Positions 22,840-31,882 of a DNA stretch of 64,000 nt are shown piece after piece; position 1 is the first letter of the stretch, and each line of letters begins with the position of its first letter. The position numbers and the translations under genes were made by a program. The stretch comes from a virus: positions 1 through 64,000 of the IMG/VR virus record IMGVR_UViG_3300025870_000011, one strand, 5' to 3'. Under the pieces are notes generated by a model. The model was not told the origin of the DNA. It searched no databases and worked only from the letters and a program-made list of their open reading frames with translations.

Positions 22840-25290
22840 ATGGAAGATCGTGATGACGCTTTGGATTTTATTTACAAGGGCTTTAGGGATGGCCGTCAAA
22901 ATCGACGTGATTTTAGACGACAAAGAGGAATTGATCGATTACGATCTACGCTCGCACCAACATTAGAACCTCATCAACGAAGCGGCTACATACAACCTCA
23001 ACAAGAGATGGCTTCATCACCTCCTGCACAAGAACAACCAACTACATTTGGGGATGATATAACAACCCCTGATGATGAATCAACGCCTCAAAATGAGGCA
23101 GCACCAGTTCAAGAAGCGGTTGCATCTCCGCCAACGCTTAGTCCTCAAGAACTCCAAGAACAATTTGCGAATTTAGGCGTTCCAGGCCACAACCCCGAAG
23201 GGGGTTCAAATGCAGACCGACACGATTATGTCAATGATGGATTTCCAACACAAACTCCAGACATTACTCAAAACGTTCCCGAAGCAGCACCAGTTCAACC
23301 CCAAACACCCGAAAGAAATTTAGGAACTCGCGCAGAGGGAGATGATCCATTTCCAACAAATTATAACGACCTATCTGATGAGCAAAGGAGCAGAATAGTT
23401 GAAGATATGAGTCGCAGACATCAAGACTTCAATTTGGGAACTGAACAATATAAGCAAGCCGTAATAGATGGAGTCATCACTCAGGAAGAAGCAGACGAAA
23501 AAATTCAAGAGTACAGAAAAAGGGTATTTCGAGAGGTTCCAGAAGAACATCACCCACAGACTCAGACATCAGAACAAATTGCTGAACCGTCTGATGAACA
23601 ACGGGCTGTTCAAGAAGCAACTCAAAGTGAAGAACCCTTTAAACCTCCGACAAGAGAAGAAACTGAACACAGCAACGCATTTGAAGAGGCATATCCATTG
23701 ATGTTCGATGATACATCGGAAGTTACTCAAGGCGTACATCGAGGCATAGATGAAGGATGGAACGAGTTCAATAGACTTGGCGAAGAGTTAGAAAGCGAAG
23801 AAGCGCAGCCAACTCCTGAGCAAACGCCTCCTAAAGAGCCAACAAAGGAAAAAGCAACTACTGAGGGAAAGAAGCGAGTAACAAAATTGGCAGATAAGTT
23901 GAATGCACAAGTTGGCCGATCTATGGGCAATTCAAAACCAACTCCAAAAGAAGAATCAAAGGTTCCAAAATTAGGATCGAGTCCTAAAGGTGAGGATGTT
24001 TTGAGTGTCATTGAGATGGTTCGAGATGGCGACGCAAATGCTAAATCAGAATTGTATAACGCTCTTGGTGATTTAGAAGATAATGATTCACCTCATTATG
24101 ATGATGCTTTAGAAGCGATCAGCGATTTCAATAATTCATCATCGAATGAAAAAAAAAAAGTAAATAGCGATTCTAAGGATAGAAAAACGCAAGATCTCAA
24201 AACAACGATTAAGCGCAAACCTAAATCTGATGAATTCACACGTTCTTTGGTAAAGGCATTACCAATGAAAGACCTTAATTTGTTACAAGCAGCATTAAGT
24301 CTGTCAAAACCTGCTTATGGAAATGATGGTTTTAGTCCTGTTTTGGTGGATCAATTAGGCCGAATTACAAATATCAAAAACGTAAATCATCCACATACTG
24401 CAATGATGCAAATTGCTGAAAATCCCGACACACATTTCCCAATGGATCCCGCATTGTCATTCCCAACTTACAATGTCGGCAAGATAAATCCAAATGCAAA
24501 ACCCATATATGAAGGACAAAATTATTCAATAGATAATATCGACAACCTAAATCAATACTACCAGGAAGGAAAAAGAAGAAGTAAAAAGCCCGATATGGAA
24601 GTGGCTCTACAAAGCGATGATTTTTCAATTCTTGATGGTGGCAAACCAAGATCATTAACCAGTAAAGATCGAAAAGAGATTATAGCCTCGCTGCCACGTA
24701 GAGCAAGACAACCCAAACTTCCAAAATTAGAATACGGATCTCCATTCTTTGATCCATCAGGAAACGCTTATGGTGGAACATGGCAACTGCCAATTTTACA
24801 GGGAGGAAAATCTCATAGTGGAGTAATGCCTCATGACATTTTAGGCATGAGAACCATAGGAGGGGGAAACTACACTGAAAAATACGGGAACTTTAGTAAT
24901 ATCCAATTCCCCAGTTCCGAAGGTTACAAAGAAGTAGGTAGCATACACCCAAGTGAATTCCGTAAATTGATTCGTAATGTTCACAAAGACAAAAATAAAA
25001 CCAAAGATGGCAGAGTTCGCATAGGAGAATCTCTATATGATCTGGATCATTTGAAACGTCTTGCAGGAGGAATGGATGATGACATTGCTTCTGAAAAATT
25101 AAAGTTTACTCAAATGGCAGCAGAAGATACCAAAGCATATGATGGAGAGGCGGCAGGACCTATCAACATAAGAGGAAGAGGATTTGAACAGTATCAAGCA
25201 GAACCAAGTTTCTTTGATTTTATGCAAGCCCCTGAGTTTGAAGATACTAACCCAACTGAATGGACGAGTATGAATGATTTGTTTGAGTAG
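22840..25290 (+). CDS. Large Glu/Pro-rich protein, probable virion component
   Basis: An 816-residue protein; ATG 22840 has a GGTGAT site and follows the upstream stop, so a longer in-frame extension from 22627 is rejected. Residues 30-440 are Glu/Pro/Gln-rich and probably disordered. NAFEEAYPLMFDD near residue 279 resembles the cassette tag pattern. A lysine-rich stretch follows. The C-terminal 280 residues appear folded (GGTWQLPILQGGKSHSGV; VGSIHPSEFRKLIRNVH). The gene directly precedes terminase. The function is unassigned. Confidence 0.6.
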   Translation: MEDRDDALDFIYKGFRDGRQNRRDFRRQRGIDRLRSTLAPTLEPHQRSGYIQPQQEMASSPPAQEQPTTFGDDITTPDDESTPQNEAAPVQEAVASPPTLSPQELQEQFANLGVPGHNPEGGSNADRHDYVNDGFPTQTPDITQNVPEAAPVQPQTPERNLGTRAEGDDPFPTNYNDLSDEQRSRIVEDMSRRHQDFNLGTEQYKQAVIDGVITQEEADEKIQEYRKRVFREVPEEHHPQTQTSEQIAEPSDEQRAVQEATQSEEPFKPPTREETEHSNAFEEAYPLMFDDTSEVTQGVHRGIDEGWNEFNRLGEELESEEAQPTPEQTPPKEPTKEKATTEGKKRVTKLADKLNAQVGRSMGNSKPTPKEESKVPKLGSSPKGEDVLSVIEMVRDGDANAKSELYNALGDLEDNDSPHYDDALEAISDFNNSSSNEKKKVNSDSKDRKTQDLKTTIKRKPKSDEFTRSLVKALPMKDLNLLQAALSLSKPAYGNDGFSPVLVDQLGRITNIKNVNHPHTAMMQIAENPDTHFPMDPALSFPTYNVGKINPNAKPIYEGQNYSIDNIDNLNQYYQEGKRRSKKPDMEVALQSDDFSILDGGKPRSLTSKDRKEIIASLPRRARQPKLPKLEYGSPFFDPSGNAYGGTWQLPILQGGKSHSGVMPHDILGMRTIGGGNYTEKYGNFSNIQFPSSEGYKEVGSIHPSEFRKLIRNVHKDKNKTKDGRVRIGESLYDLDHLKRLAGGMDDDIASEKLKFTQMAAEDTKAYDGEAAGPINIRGRGFEQYQAEPSFFDFMQAPEFEDTNPTEWTSMNDLFE

Positions 25291-25298
25291 GTGTAATT

Positions 25299-26735
25299 AT
25301 GTCTGATATGCTTAATCAATTATCTGCGAATGTCGATTACGAAATGGGTCGAAAGGATTTCAAGTATTTTTTTGAAGAAATATGTGGGAAGTACGATAAA
25401 AAGAACCCCTGGATTTTGACAAAGTTTCATCAGGAGTGGTTCGATCTTTCAGAAAACACAAGCAAAACCTGTATTATTGCGAGCCGTGATCATGGGAAGT
25501 CTGTATTTTATCGTGTGTATTTGCTGTGGAAAATGGCCTACAATCCTGGTACAGAAGTTCTTTTCTTTTCACACAGTCAGCACCAATCCATCGAACACAT
25601 GGGGAAAATGAATGAGTTGATCGAGTCAATACCTGCGTTACAACACCTCAAACCAAAGCGAGGATGGGCTAAACAAAAATTCAAGTTTACTAACAAATCA
25701 TCAATATCGGCTATGTCGGTTGGCAAGGCTGTGCGTGGAGCGCACCCTGATATTGTTGTTCTTGACGATATTCTTTCGAGTGAAGCCCAAACGCAACTAA
25801 AACATATATCTTCATGGTTTTACACGGCATTATTGCCTGTTCTTCACCACACAGCGCAGTTGTGTATTGTTGGAACTCCTTTTTCTTATACGGATCTGTA
25901 CGCTGAATTGAAGAAGTTGAAATCTTATGCGGTTCGAGAATATCCTGCGATCAATGAACAGACAGGAGAGCCACTATTCCCTGAGCGTTGGTCATTAGAA
26001 GCATTAAACAATCGTCGTAATGATATGACTTCAATTGCATTTACACGTGAGTATCTCTGCAAACCAATTGCCAGTGAAGCAAGCCTATTTCCAGAAGAAG
26101 TTCTTGAACGAGTCAAGGACGAAGAACTATCTTTGTCCTATTATCCTCATGACGGTGAGGAATACAATTACTACATTGGGTGGGACCCTGCAATTTCAGC
26201 AGATCGTAGAGCCGACTATACTTGCATGATGGTAATTGCAGTAGATAAAGATCGGAATAAGCACATCATTCATACTCATCATGAAAAAGGAATGGATTTT
26301 TCATCACAAATCGACAAGATTATTGAATTGAATGCACGTTTTAATCCAGTAATTATCGAACTTGAAACAAATAACTTCGCAATAGCATTCAATCAAGTTC
26401 TAAACGAGATTAGCGATTTACCAATAAAACCATTCAATATGAGCCGATTGAAGAAAGAGGCTTTAATTCATACCCTTCAACTACAATTTGAACAGGGGAA
26501 GTTATCAATACCCTACAAAGACGAAGGAGGAACGCGTAGATTGATGAATACTTTATTGACTGAACTCTCCACGTTCACCATGTTGGATAATGGTCGAATG
26601 GAAAGTCTCGGAGGTCATGACGATATGGTGATGTCTCTTGCGCTATCTGTTCAAGCAACAAAGGAATACCGTGATAATATAGTCATTTTGGATGCTGAGG
26701 CATGGCAAAGCAGGTTAGGGTGGGCAAATGTTTGA
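25299..26735 (+). CDS. terL: Terminase large subunit
   Basis: A 478-residue protein of normal length for TerL, the ATPase-nuclease that packages DNA through the portal. The ATPase has SRDHGKS near residue 62 (Walker A) and DIVVLDDI near 152 (Walker B with catalytic acidic residue), with CIVGTPF near 190 as the coupling motif. The nuclease domain has YIGWDPAISAD near 292 (first metal-binding aspartate), IIELETNN near 350 and GGHDDMVMSLALS near 437, the three acidic clusters of the RNase H-like fold. It overlaps the next gene by eight bases. No intein is visible. Confidence 0.95.
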   Translation: MSDMLNQLSANVDYEMGRKDFKYFFEEICGKYDKKNPWILTKFHQEWFDLSENTSKTCIIASRDHGKSVFYRVYLLWKMAYNPGTEVLFFSHSQHQSIEHMGKMNELIESIPALQHLKPKRGWAKQKFKFTNKSSISAMSVGKAVRGAHPDIVVLDDILSSEAQTQLKHISSWFYTALLPVLHHTAQLCIVGTPFSYTDLYAELKKLKSYAVREYPAINEQTGEPLFPERWSLEALNNRRNDMTSIAFTREYLCKPIASEASLFPEEVLERVKDEELSLSYYPHDGEEYNYYIGWDPAISADRRADYTCMMVIAVDKDRNKHIIHTHHEKGMDFSSQIDKIIELNARFNPVIIELETNNFAIAFNQVLNEISDLPIKPFNMSRLKKEALIHTLQLQFEQGKLSIPYKDEGGTRRLMNTLLTELSTFTMLDNGRMESLGGHDDMVMSLALSVQATKEYRDNIVILDAEAWQSRLGWANV

Positions 26736-28107
26736 TCAACGAATAGAAGGAATTTTTGGCGTAGAATCATCGGAAGATGTTTTGAAGTTGCTTGATGAGA
26801 AGTTAATTAGTCAAAAAATAAAGTTGAATCAACAAGAAAAACAGTTGCTTGAGGCACAGAAAAAAGTATCAGGTAAATCAGGTTCAACAGAATCATTGGT
26901 TGGCGAAACAGCAACAGAAGAAGAACCTAAAGAAAAAAATTGGATGAACAGCCGTTCTTTGACTGGAAAATTTGCTGATGTTGCTACTTTTGGTTTGACT
27001 TCAAATATGGGGAAAACTGGAAAAGAAGGCAGAGGCGGTCCACGTGAAGATGCAGGGATTGAGGGTTTTGACTCTCCCGAAATGGGTGGTGGAACACAAC
27101 AACCAGGAACATCAGTAGACACGCAAATATCGCCTATTCCAGTAACTAAGACATGGTTTGTTGATAACTTTGGTATGCAAGGTAATGAGATCGTTGATTT
27201 GTTGGTAAAATCAGGAAAAGATGAATTAGTTCAAGTGATTGCGCCATTGATCGTTGAAGAACGAAAGGCTTTGCTCAAATCATTCCCGTCTGTTTCACAA
27301 GATTTAGTTGAAACATTACCATTCAATGATTTCGATTGGAAGATGTTACAGAAAAACACACAATCATTGGAAATACCATTCAGAAGATTTGTTAAAAGTT
27401 GGTCAGATGGAGATCAGGAAAAAGCGTATGAACTTTGGTCAAATCGAATTACAAAAGAGCAACATCTTAGCCGACCTGAACGAAAAACATTAGAAAAAAC
27501 ACAGAAAATTTTAGAGCAGAATGGGAGCATGAATGCTCAATCCCTACAATCATATGGTGTTCAAGGTAATCCTACAAAGATTGCTATGCTCATCAAATCA
27601 CACGGCTTCTTATACGATATTGTTGCGTTAGGTACTGGCAAGAAAAACAATGATCAGGCCAAATATTACTCCTTGAAAAAGAACGATTTGTTTGTCAAAG
27701 ACGCAGGGGCTTTGATCGGTAATTTGTTTGATGACGGAGGATCTATTGAAATAAGTCCACGCGGGACTCCAAGAATTATCATTCCTTTCAATTCTAAAGT
27801 CCGTAAAGAATACGCCAATGCACTTAACATCGAATTGGGTGTAGCAGGTATTATTGCAGAAGGAGATGGGCTTGTTATTGAGGGCGAATTCTCAGTAACA
27901 AAAGCCATAGAGGTTTCATTACCACATCTTAGAGAGAAGCGAAGCGAGGTCGTTATTTTGAAGAAAGCACTTGAAGATGACAAAGATGCTTTGTTTTGTT
28001 TGAACTTCTCTCATTCCAGTCCAAATAAGCAAGTTGATTTGTTGAAAAGTCGAAACATCTCACCAGAACAACTTGAAGAATTGAAGAAGGGTGTAATAAA
28101 TGGCTGA
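26728..28107 (+). CDS. Protein with LAGLIDADG-like domain, between terminase and portal
   Basis: A 459-residue protein. The N-terminal 120 residues are flexible and include LTGKFADVATFGLTSNMGKT, matching the island in the gene at 21852. The middle (residues 140-265) is helical. Residues about 327-430 resemble a LAGLIDADG endonuclease domain: GALIGNLFDDGGSIEI is the helix-plus-acidic motif (usually F-D-A/G-D-G-S; here FDDGGS), then PRIIIPFNSKVRKEYANAL, LGVAGIIAEGDGLVI and SLPHLREKRSEVVILKKAL. The gene overlaps both neighbours, so it may be a domesticated structural protein rather than a mobile element. The alternative is a freestanding homing endonuclease. Confidence 0.62.
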   Translation: MFDQRIEGIFGVESSEDVLKLLDEKLISQKIKLNQQEKQLLEAQKKVSGKSGSTESLVGETATEEEPKEKNWMNSRSLTGKFADVATFGLTSNMGKTGKEGRGGPREDAGIEGFDSPEMGGGTQQPGTSVDTQISPIPVTKTWFVDNFGMQGNEIVDLLVKSGKDELVQVIAPLIVEERKALLKSFPSVSQDLVETLPFNDFDWKMLQKNTQSLEIPFRRFVKSWSDGDQEKAYELWSNRITKEQHLSRPERKTLEKTQKILEQNGSMNAQSLQSYGVQGNPTKIAMLIKSHGFLYDIVALGTGKKNNDQAKYYSLKKNDLFVKDAGALIGNLFDDGGSIEISPRGTPRIIIPFNSKVRKEYANALNIELGVAGIIAEGDGLVIEGEFSVTKAIEVSLPHLREKRSEVVILKKALEDDKDALFCLNFSHSSPNKQVDLLKSRNISPEQLEELKKGVING

Positions 28108-29899
28108 TCGAGAAAGAATGGAACGTCTTTTTTCCGCTATCGGAATCGACATGGAACGGCATTCAACGCCTATGCCCACAATGCCTTTGTTTCAAGCAGG
28201 AATTCAAGAACCTGCATTATTGCAGGGAATCACTATACCTGCGCTTTATGCTGCTACGTTTGAATGCGTTGTTCTCCGATCAATTCTAAATCATCTTTCT
28301 GTTGAAACATTTCGTAAAGGATTCGGATGGAAGCCGAAATTTGTAGTCAAGTGCAAAGAATGTGATGAGGTTTTTCATCAAGAAGTCGAATCATGTGCAA
28401 AATGTGGTGGTGAAGTTCGTAAGGCAGATAAATCTGAAATTGAATATGCCGAAGTATTGTTGGAAAATCAAAACAGCATGATGCAAAGTTTTGTTGAAAT
28501 TCTAAAAGAAATTGAAATGGATTTGAATGTAGTAGATGACGCATATCTTATTTTGACCAAAGAGTATTTTGTTGATCCAGATACAAAGAAAGTCATGTTC
28601 TTCCGTGTAAAAGAGATCACACGTGCAGATCCCATTTTCATGCGTATGCTTGCTGATAAAAGAGGTGTTCGAGGGGGAAGTCAATATACCAGTCTTGTCG
28701 AAAGAACATTTAGAACGAGCGATCCAAAAGATAAATGCCCAACAACAGGTATGCCAGTTGTTCCTATTCATTACATGAACCTTGCAGGTGTTGGTAAAGG
28801 CCAAGTCTATACTGAGGGTGAAGTTATACACATAAGTAAATGGTCGCCTGGAAAGTTGTATGGCCGTAGTCCAGTAGCAAGTATGTGGAGGCAAGTGAAT
28901 ACTCTTATTGCTATGGATAACTATGTTTATTCGGCATATCAGAAGAAACGTATGCCACGTGGAGTTATGGTCATTAAATCATCCAACATGGAAACCGTTG
29001 AGAGAACGGCTCGCAATATCCAAGAGCATCTTGAACGAGATCCAAATTACATCCCAACAATTGGTGTAGAAACAGAATCAGGGCGTGGAGGTCTTGAGTA
29101 TGTGCGTATGATGGACACTCTTGAAGAACTACAATATATCCCGATTAAAGACGATATTAGGCAACGTATCGCCGCATTCTTTGGAGTGTCAAATGTGTTC
29201 ATGAATGACGTGTCAGGAGGTGGGCTAAATAACGAAGGTATGCAAATCGTTGTGAGCAACAGGGCTGTGGCATATGCACAGTCAATTTACAATCGAATAC
29301 TATTCCCTCAAATTGCTAAGGCTTTTGAAATTACAGAATGGGAACTCGTATTGAATCCACATGAAGAAGAAGATGAAATCATGCAACTTCGCAGAGATGA
29401 AATGGCAATTCGCAACATGATGCAAATGAAGCAAGCAGGATATGAGGCTACATTGCGAGATGGTATTGATGACAAAATACTACACTTCGATTTCAAACAA
29501 CCAGATCCCCAAGAAGTTGCGGCGGCTGAGGCTCAAGCACAGCAACAGCAAGGAGGGCAGGGGCAACCTGTTCAGAAAGGAGACTTAGAACTCGATCCAA
29601 GCATGATGTTTAAGCGAACCACGTTTGATTCCAGTAGAGGCTCAGTACCATTTGCTGATTCTTTGGCTACAACTGCTGGAACCGATTTGCCGCCTTTGAG
29701 AACTGCAAGTGAAAACACACGGCAAAGTGGTGGTTCAAGTCCTGGTATGATCCGCAGAGTCGATGGCGCACCAACAGGGGCTTCAATAAAAACGGACAAA
29801 CGAGAACATAAAACTCCACAAGAGAAAGCCATAGACCATCAAATCAAAGAAACAGAAAAACGTAACGGTTTGGGCAGTTCGAGGGACAATAGTAAATAA
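28100..29899 (+). CDS. Portal protein with inserted zinc ribbon
   Basis: A 599-residue protein immediately after terminase. The clip/stem/wing layout is seen as ALYAATFECVVLRSILNHLS, then a region with GEVIHISKWSPGKLYGRSPV near residue 245, DNYVYSAYQKKRMPRGVM near 272 and DIRQRIAAFFGVSNVFMND near 350, typical of portal proteins. A zinc ribbon, CKECDEV and CAKCGG (residues about 85-104), is inserted in the N-terminal part, which is unusual. The C-terminal 130 residues are Gln-rich and polar. It would form the dodecameric DNA channel. Confidence 0.9.
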   Translation: MADRERMERLFSAIGIDMERHSTPMPTMPLFQAGIQEPALLQGITIPALYAATFECVVLRSILNHLSVETFRKGFGWKPKFVVKCKECDEVFHQEVESCAKCGGEVRKADKSEIEYAEVLLENQNSMMQSFVEILKEIEMDLNVVDDAYLILTKEYFVDPDTKKVMFFRVKEITRADPIFMRMLADKRGVRGGSQYTSLVERTFRTSDPKDKCPTTGMPVVPIHYMNLAGVGKGQVYTEGEVIHISKWSPGKLYGRSPVASMWRQVNTLIAMDNYVYSAYQKKRMPRGVMVIKSSNMETVERTARNIQEHLERDPNYIPTIGVETESGRGGLEYVRMMDTLEELQYIPIKDDIRQRIAAFFGVSNVFMNDVSGGGLNNEGMQIVVSNRAVAYAQSIYNRILFPQIAKAFEITEWELVLNPHEEEDEIMQLRRDEMAIRNMMQMKQAGYEATLRDGIDDKILHFDFKQPDPQEVAAAEAQAQQQQGGQGQPVQKGDLELDPSMMFKRTTFDSSRGSVPFADSLATTAGTDLPPLRTASENTRQSGGSSPGMIRRVDGAPTGASIKTDKREHKTPQEKAIDHQIKETEKRNGLGSSRDNSK

Positions 29900-29918
29900 A
29901 CAGGACGTTGTGCGAAAG

Positions 29919-30266
29919 ATGAGTCAGATGTCAGATATTATTAGTAAGATGGATCCAATGGCACGTAGAGCATTGGCTGCAACAGAAGGATTACAAAAAG
30001 CAATTGAGGCAAAAGACTCAGATGCGATAAAGGCGCATATCATGGCTGCTGAGAATGCATTGTCAATGCTAAAGTCTGATTTAGCACTTCACGATCAACT
30101 CAACAAAGCAATGACAAGAACAAATCCTGCTGAACAATTTATGGGCGTAATACCTCAATATGATAACAATGCCTCAGATTACAACGGCACAGAAAATGCA
30201 GTTGCTATGGGTGTTAGTCGTCATGGACGTGCTGCGGGATTCTTCACACCTCATAGGATTGTGTGA
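29919..30266 (+). CDS. Small helical protein downstream of portal
   Basis: A 115-residue protein from ATG 29919; a GTG at 29910 with AGGA upstream is the alternative start. It is largely helical (MARRALAATEGLQKAIEAKD; IMAAENALSMLKSDLALHDQ) with a polar end. No family is recognised. Its position next to portal suggests a head assembly accessory. Confidence 0.6.
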   Translation: MSQMSDIISKMDPMARRALAATEGLQKAIEAKDSDAIKAHIMAAENALSMLKSDLALHDQLNKAMTRTNPAEQFMGVIPQYDNNASDYNGTENAVAMGVSRHGRAAGFFTPHRIV

Positions 30267-30271
30267 TTATA

Positions 30272-30706
30272 ATGTGGAAAATGGATGGTTGGAAAAACCC
30301 AACTCAGCGAGCGCACATTTATGATATGTTTGTTAAGCAAGAACCCATTCCTAACACTTCTGTATCAACTGCACCTGCAAGGCAACTCCTTGATGAGATC
30401 GACGCTGATATTCAAGAATTAGCCCAAAAGTTGGGTGGAATGCATGGCATCGCTGCTCAAACACGCGGGGCTAACGTGGCAGGTGAACCAACCATTGATT
30501 TACAAAAGAACATACTCGCCCTACAAGAAAAAATCTTATCTCTAAGTCAAGATGTTTCTATGATTCGTGATGCTCACGCTCCTGTTCTTGAAACACAGAA
30601 CATGGCTGTCGGACCACCAATGCAAAATGATCCAATGGGCGCATCAATGCAACAACAACCTCCAATGAACCCAATGGGCGGAGGAATGGGAGGCATGGGT
30701 GTATGA
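30272..30706 (+). CDS. Helical protein with Met/Gly-rich tail
   Basis: A 144-residue protein. ATG 30272 has a GTGAT site; GTG 30263, inside the previous stop, is an alternative. A coiled-coil-like middle (LLDEIDADIQELAQKLGG; ILALQEKILSLSQDVSMIRD) is followed by Pro/Met/Gly repeats at the C-terminus. It overlaps the next gene as ATGA. The function is unknown. Confidence 0.58.
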   Translation: MWKMDGWKNPTQRAHIYDMFVKQEPIPNTSVSTAPARQLLDEIDADIQELAQKLGGMHGIAAQTRGANVAGEPTIDLQKNILALQEKILSLSQDVSMIRDAHAPVLETQNMAVGPPMQNDPMGASMQQQPPMNPMGGGMGGMGV

Positions 30707-31023
30707 GCGAAGAAGATAATCAAGAACATATTGACATCCTAAAACAAGTCATTACTGAGGTTCGTATTCTTAATCAACGAGTCCAGGCTCTCGAAGCAGA
30801 AAACAACACTCTACACAAAGCAATGAGCGATCCTGAAATGCTTATGCGAAAACAGGGATGGAAGAAATTTTCAACACCCCATGCCGATGAAACATTCGAT
30901 CCATTGAATCGAACTGTTTCAGTCGATAACACTCCCTTCTCAGGAAGCGGAGATTTATTTCTTAAATCAAGAGATGAACGACTACGTGAGTGGGAAGAAG
31001 CAGAAAAGCAGGTGAAAGCATGA
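30703..31023 (+). CDS. Small coiled-coil protein
   Basis: A 106-residue protein coupled on both sides by ATGA overlaps. Residues about 8-40 (ILKQVITEVRILNQRVQALE) form a heptad-like coiled coil. The rest is polar, with a charged terminal helix. A scaffold or head accessory role is inferred only from position. Confidence 0.6.
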   Translation: MSEEDNQEHIDILKQVITEVRILNQRVQALEAENNTLHKAMSDPEMLMRKQGWKKFSTPHADETFDPLNRTVSVDNTPFSGSGDLFLKSRDERLREWEEAEKQVKA

Positions 31024-31871
31024 GCATACAATGGTTTAATCCCCTCGAACAAACTCCAGAAGGCAGATTATTGAAAGACGTAGCAACGTTGCTCAAAGAA
31101 GTCAAAAACAAGAAAAAGGCTGATCTTGACAAAGATGGCAAATTATCAGGGTATGAAAAGAAACGTGCAAAGGCAATTGAAGGATCAATGGGTTACAAGT
31201 CTGATCGGGGCGAAAGAAAATCACCTAATTTACCTACTCCAAAAGGCAATACTACTAAAATTGACAAAACAACAGAATTTCTTAGAGAGTTAGGAATTAT
31301 CAAGAACGATGAGAAAAACACCGAATGTTCCGTCTGTAAGAATGTTGATTGCATGGGTGGCTGCGGGATGACTAAAGCAGACATGAACGAAAAGAACAAA
31401 TACTGTAAAAAGCACTTTAATTGCAGTTATTCTGAATGTTCATCCAAACAAAAAGCACAATGCGATAGAGAGTGCGGAAAAGAACTCAAAAAATACAGTC
31501 AAGAATCAAGTGTTGAAAACCTATTCCCTAAGTTCCAAAACGTTGATGGCGGAATGCCAGTCGATGCACACGGATTTACAACCAACGGCACATACCCTGC
31601 AACGAATGACGGACCCAAAAAATCCATTGTAAGTGAAACAGTAAAGATGCCTGCGTTTGCTAAAACCGAATATACTCCAAAGGGAAGTAGCCTACATATG
31701 CACTACAATGATGCAGGAGGTTCACGTGCTAATGGACCAAACATTGACACTATTGAGCAACGTCTTGCTTCTTTGACAAAACACGCAGGGCGAAACAATC
31801 TTGGCGTTATTGGCGAGATTGAAGGATTGCTCAAGCAGGTTAAAGACCTCATGGATAATCCTTCCAATTAA
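31020..31871 (+). CDS. EF-hand and Cys-rich protein
   Basis: A 283-residue protein starting at ATG 31020 in the previous stop. DLDKDGKLSGYEKKRAKAIE near residue 37 is an EF-hand-like calcium loop and exit helix. CSVCKNVDCMGGCG near 102, CKKHFNCSYSECSS and CDRECG near 130-157 form a dense cluster of ten cysteines, suggesting two zinc sites. A flexible linker follows, then a C-terminal helix (QRLASLTKHAGRNNLGVIGE). It is the second EF-hand plus zinc protein in the window. The role is unknown; it lies in the head module. Confidence 0.62.
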   Translation: MSIQWFNPLEQTPEGRLLKDVATLLKEVKNKKKADLDKDGKLSGYEKKRAKAIEGSMGYKSDRGERKSPNLPTPKGNTTKIDKTTEFLRELGIIKNDEKNTECSVCKNVDCMGGCGMTKADMNEKNKYCKKHFNCSYSECSSKQKAQCDRECGKELKKYSQESSVENLFPKFQNVDGGMPVDAHGFTTNGTYPATNDGPKKSIVSETVKMPAFAKTEYTPKGSSLHMHYNDAGGSRANGPNIDTIEQRLASLTKHAGRNNLGVIGEIEGLLKQVKDLMDNPSN

Positions 31872-31882
31872 GGAGGGGTTAG

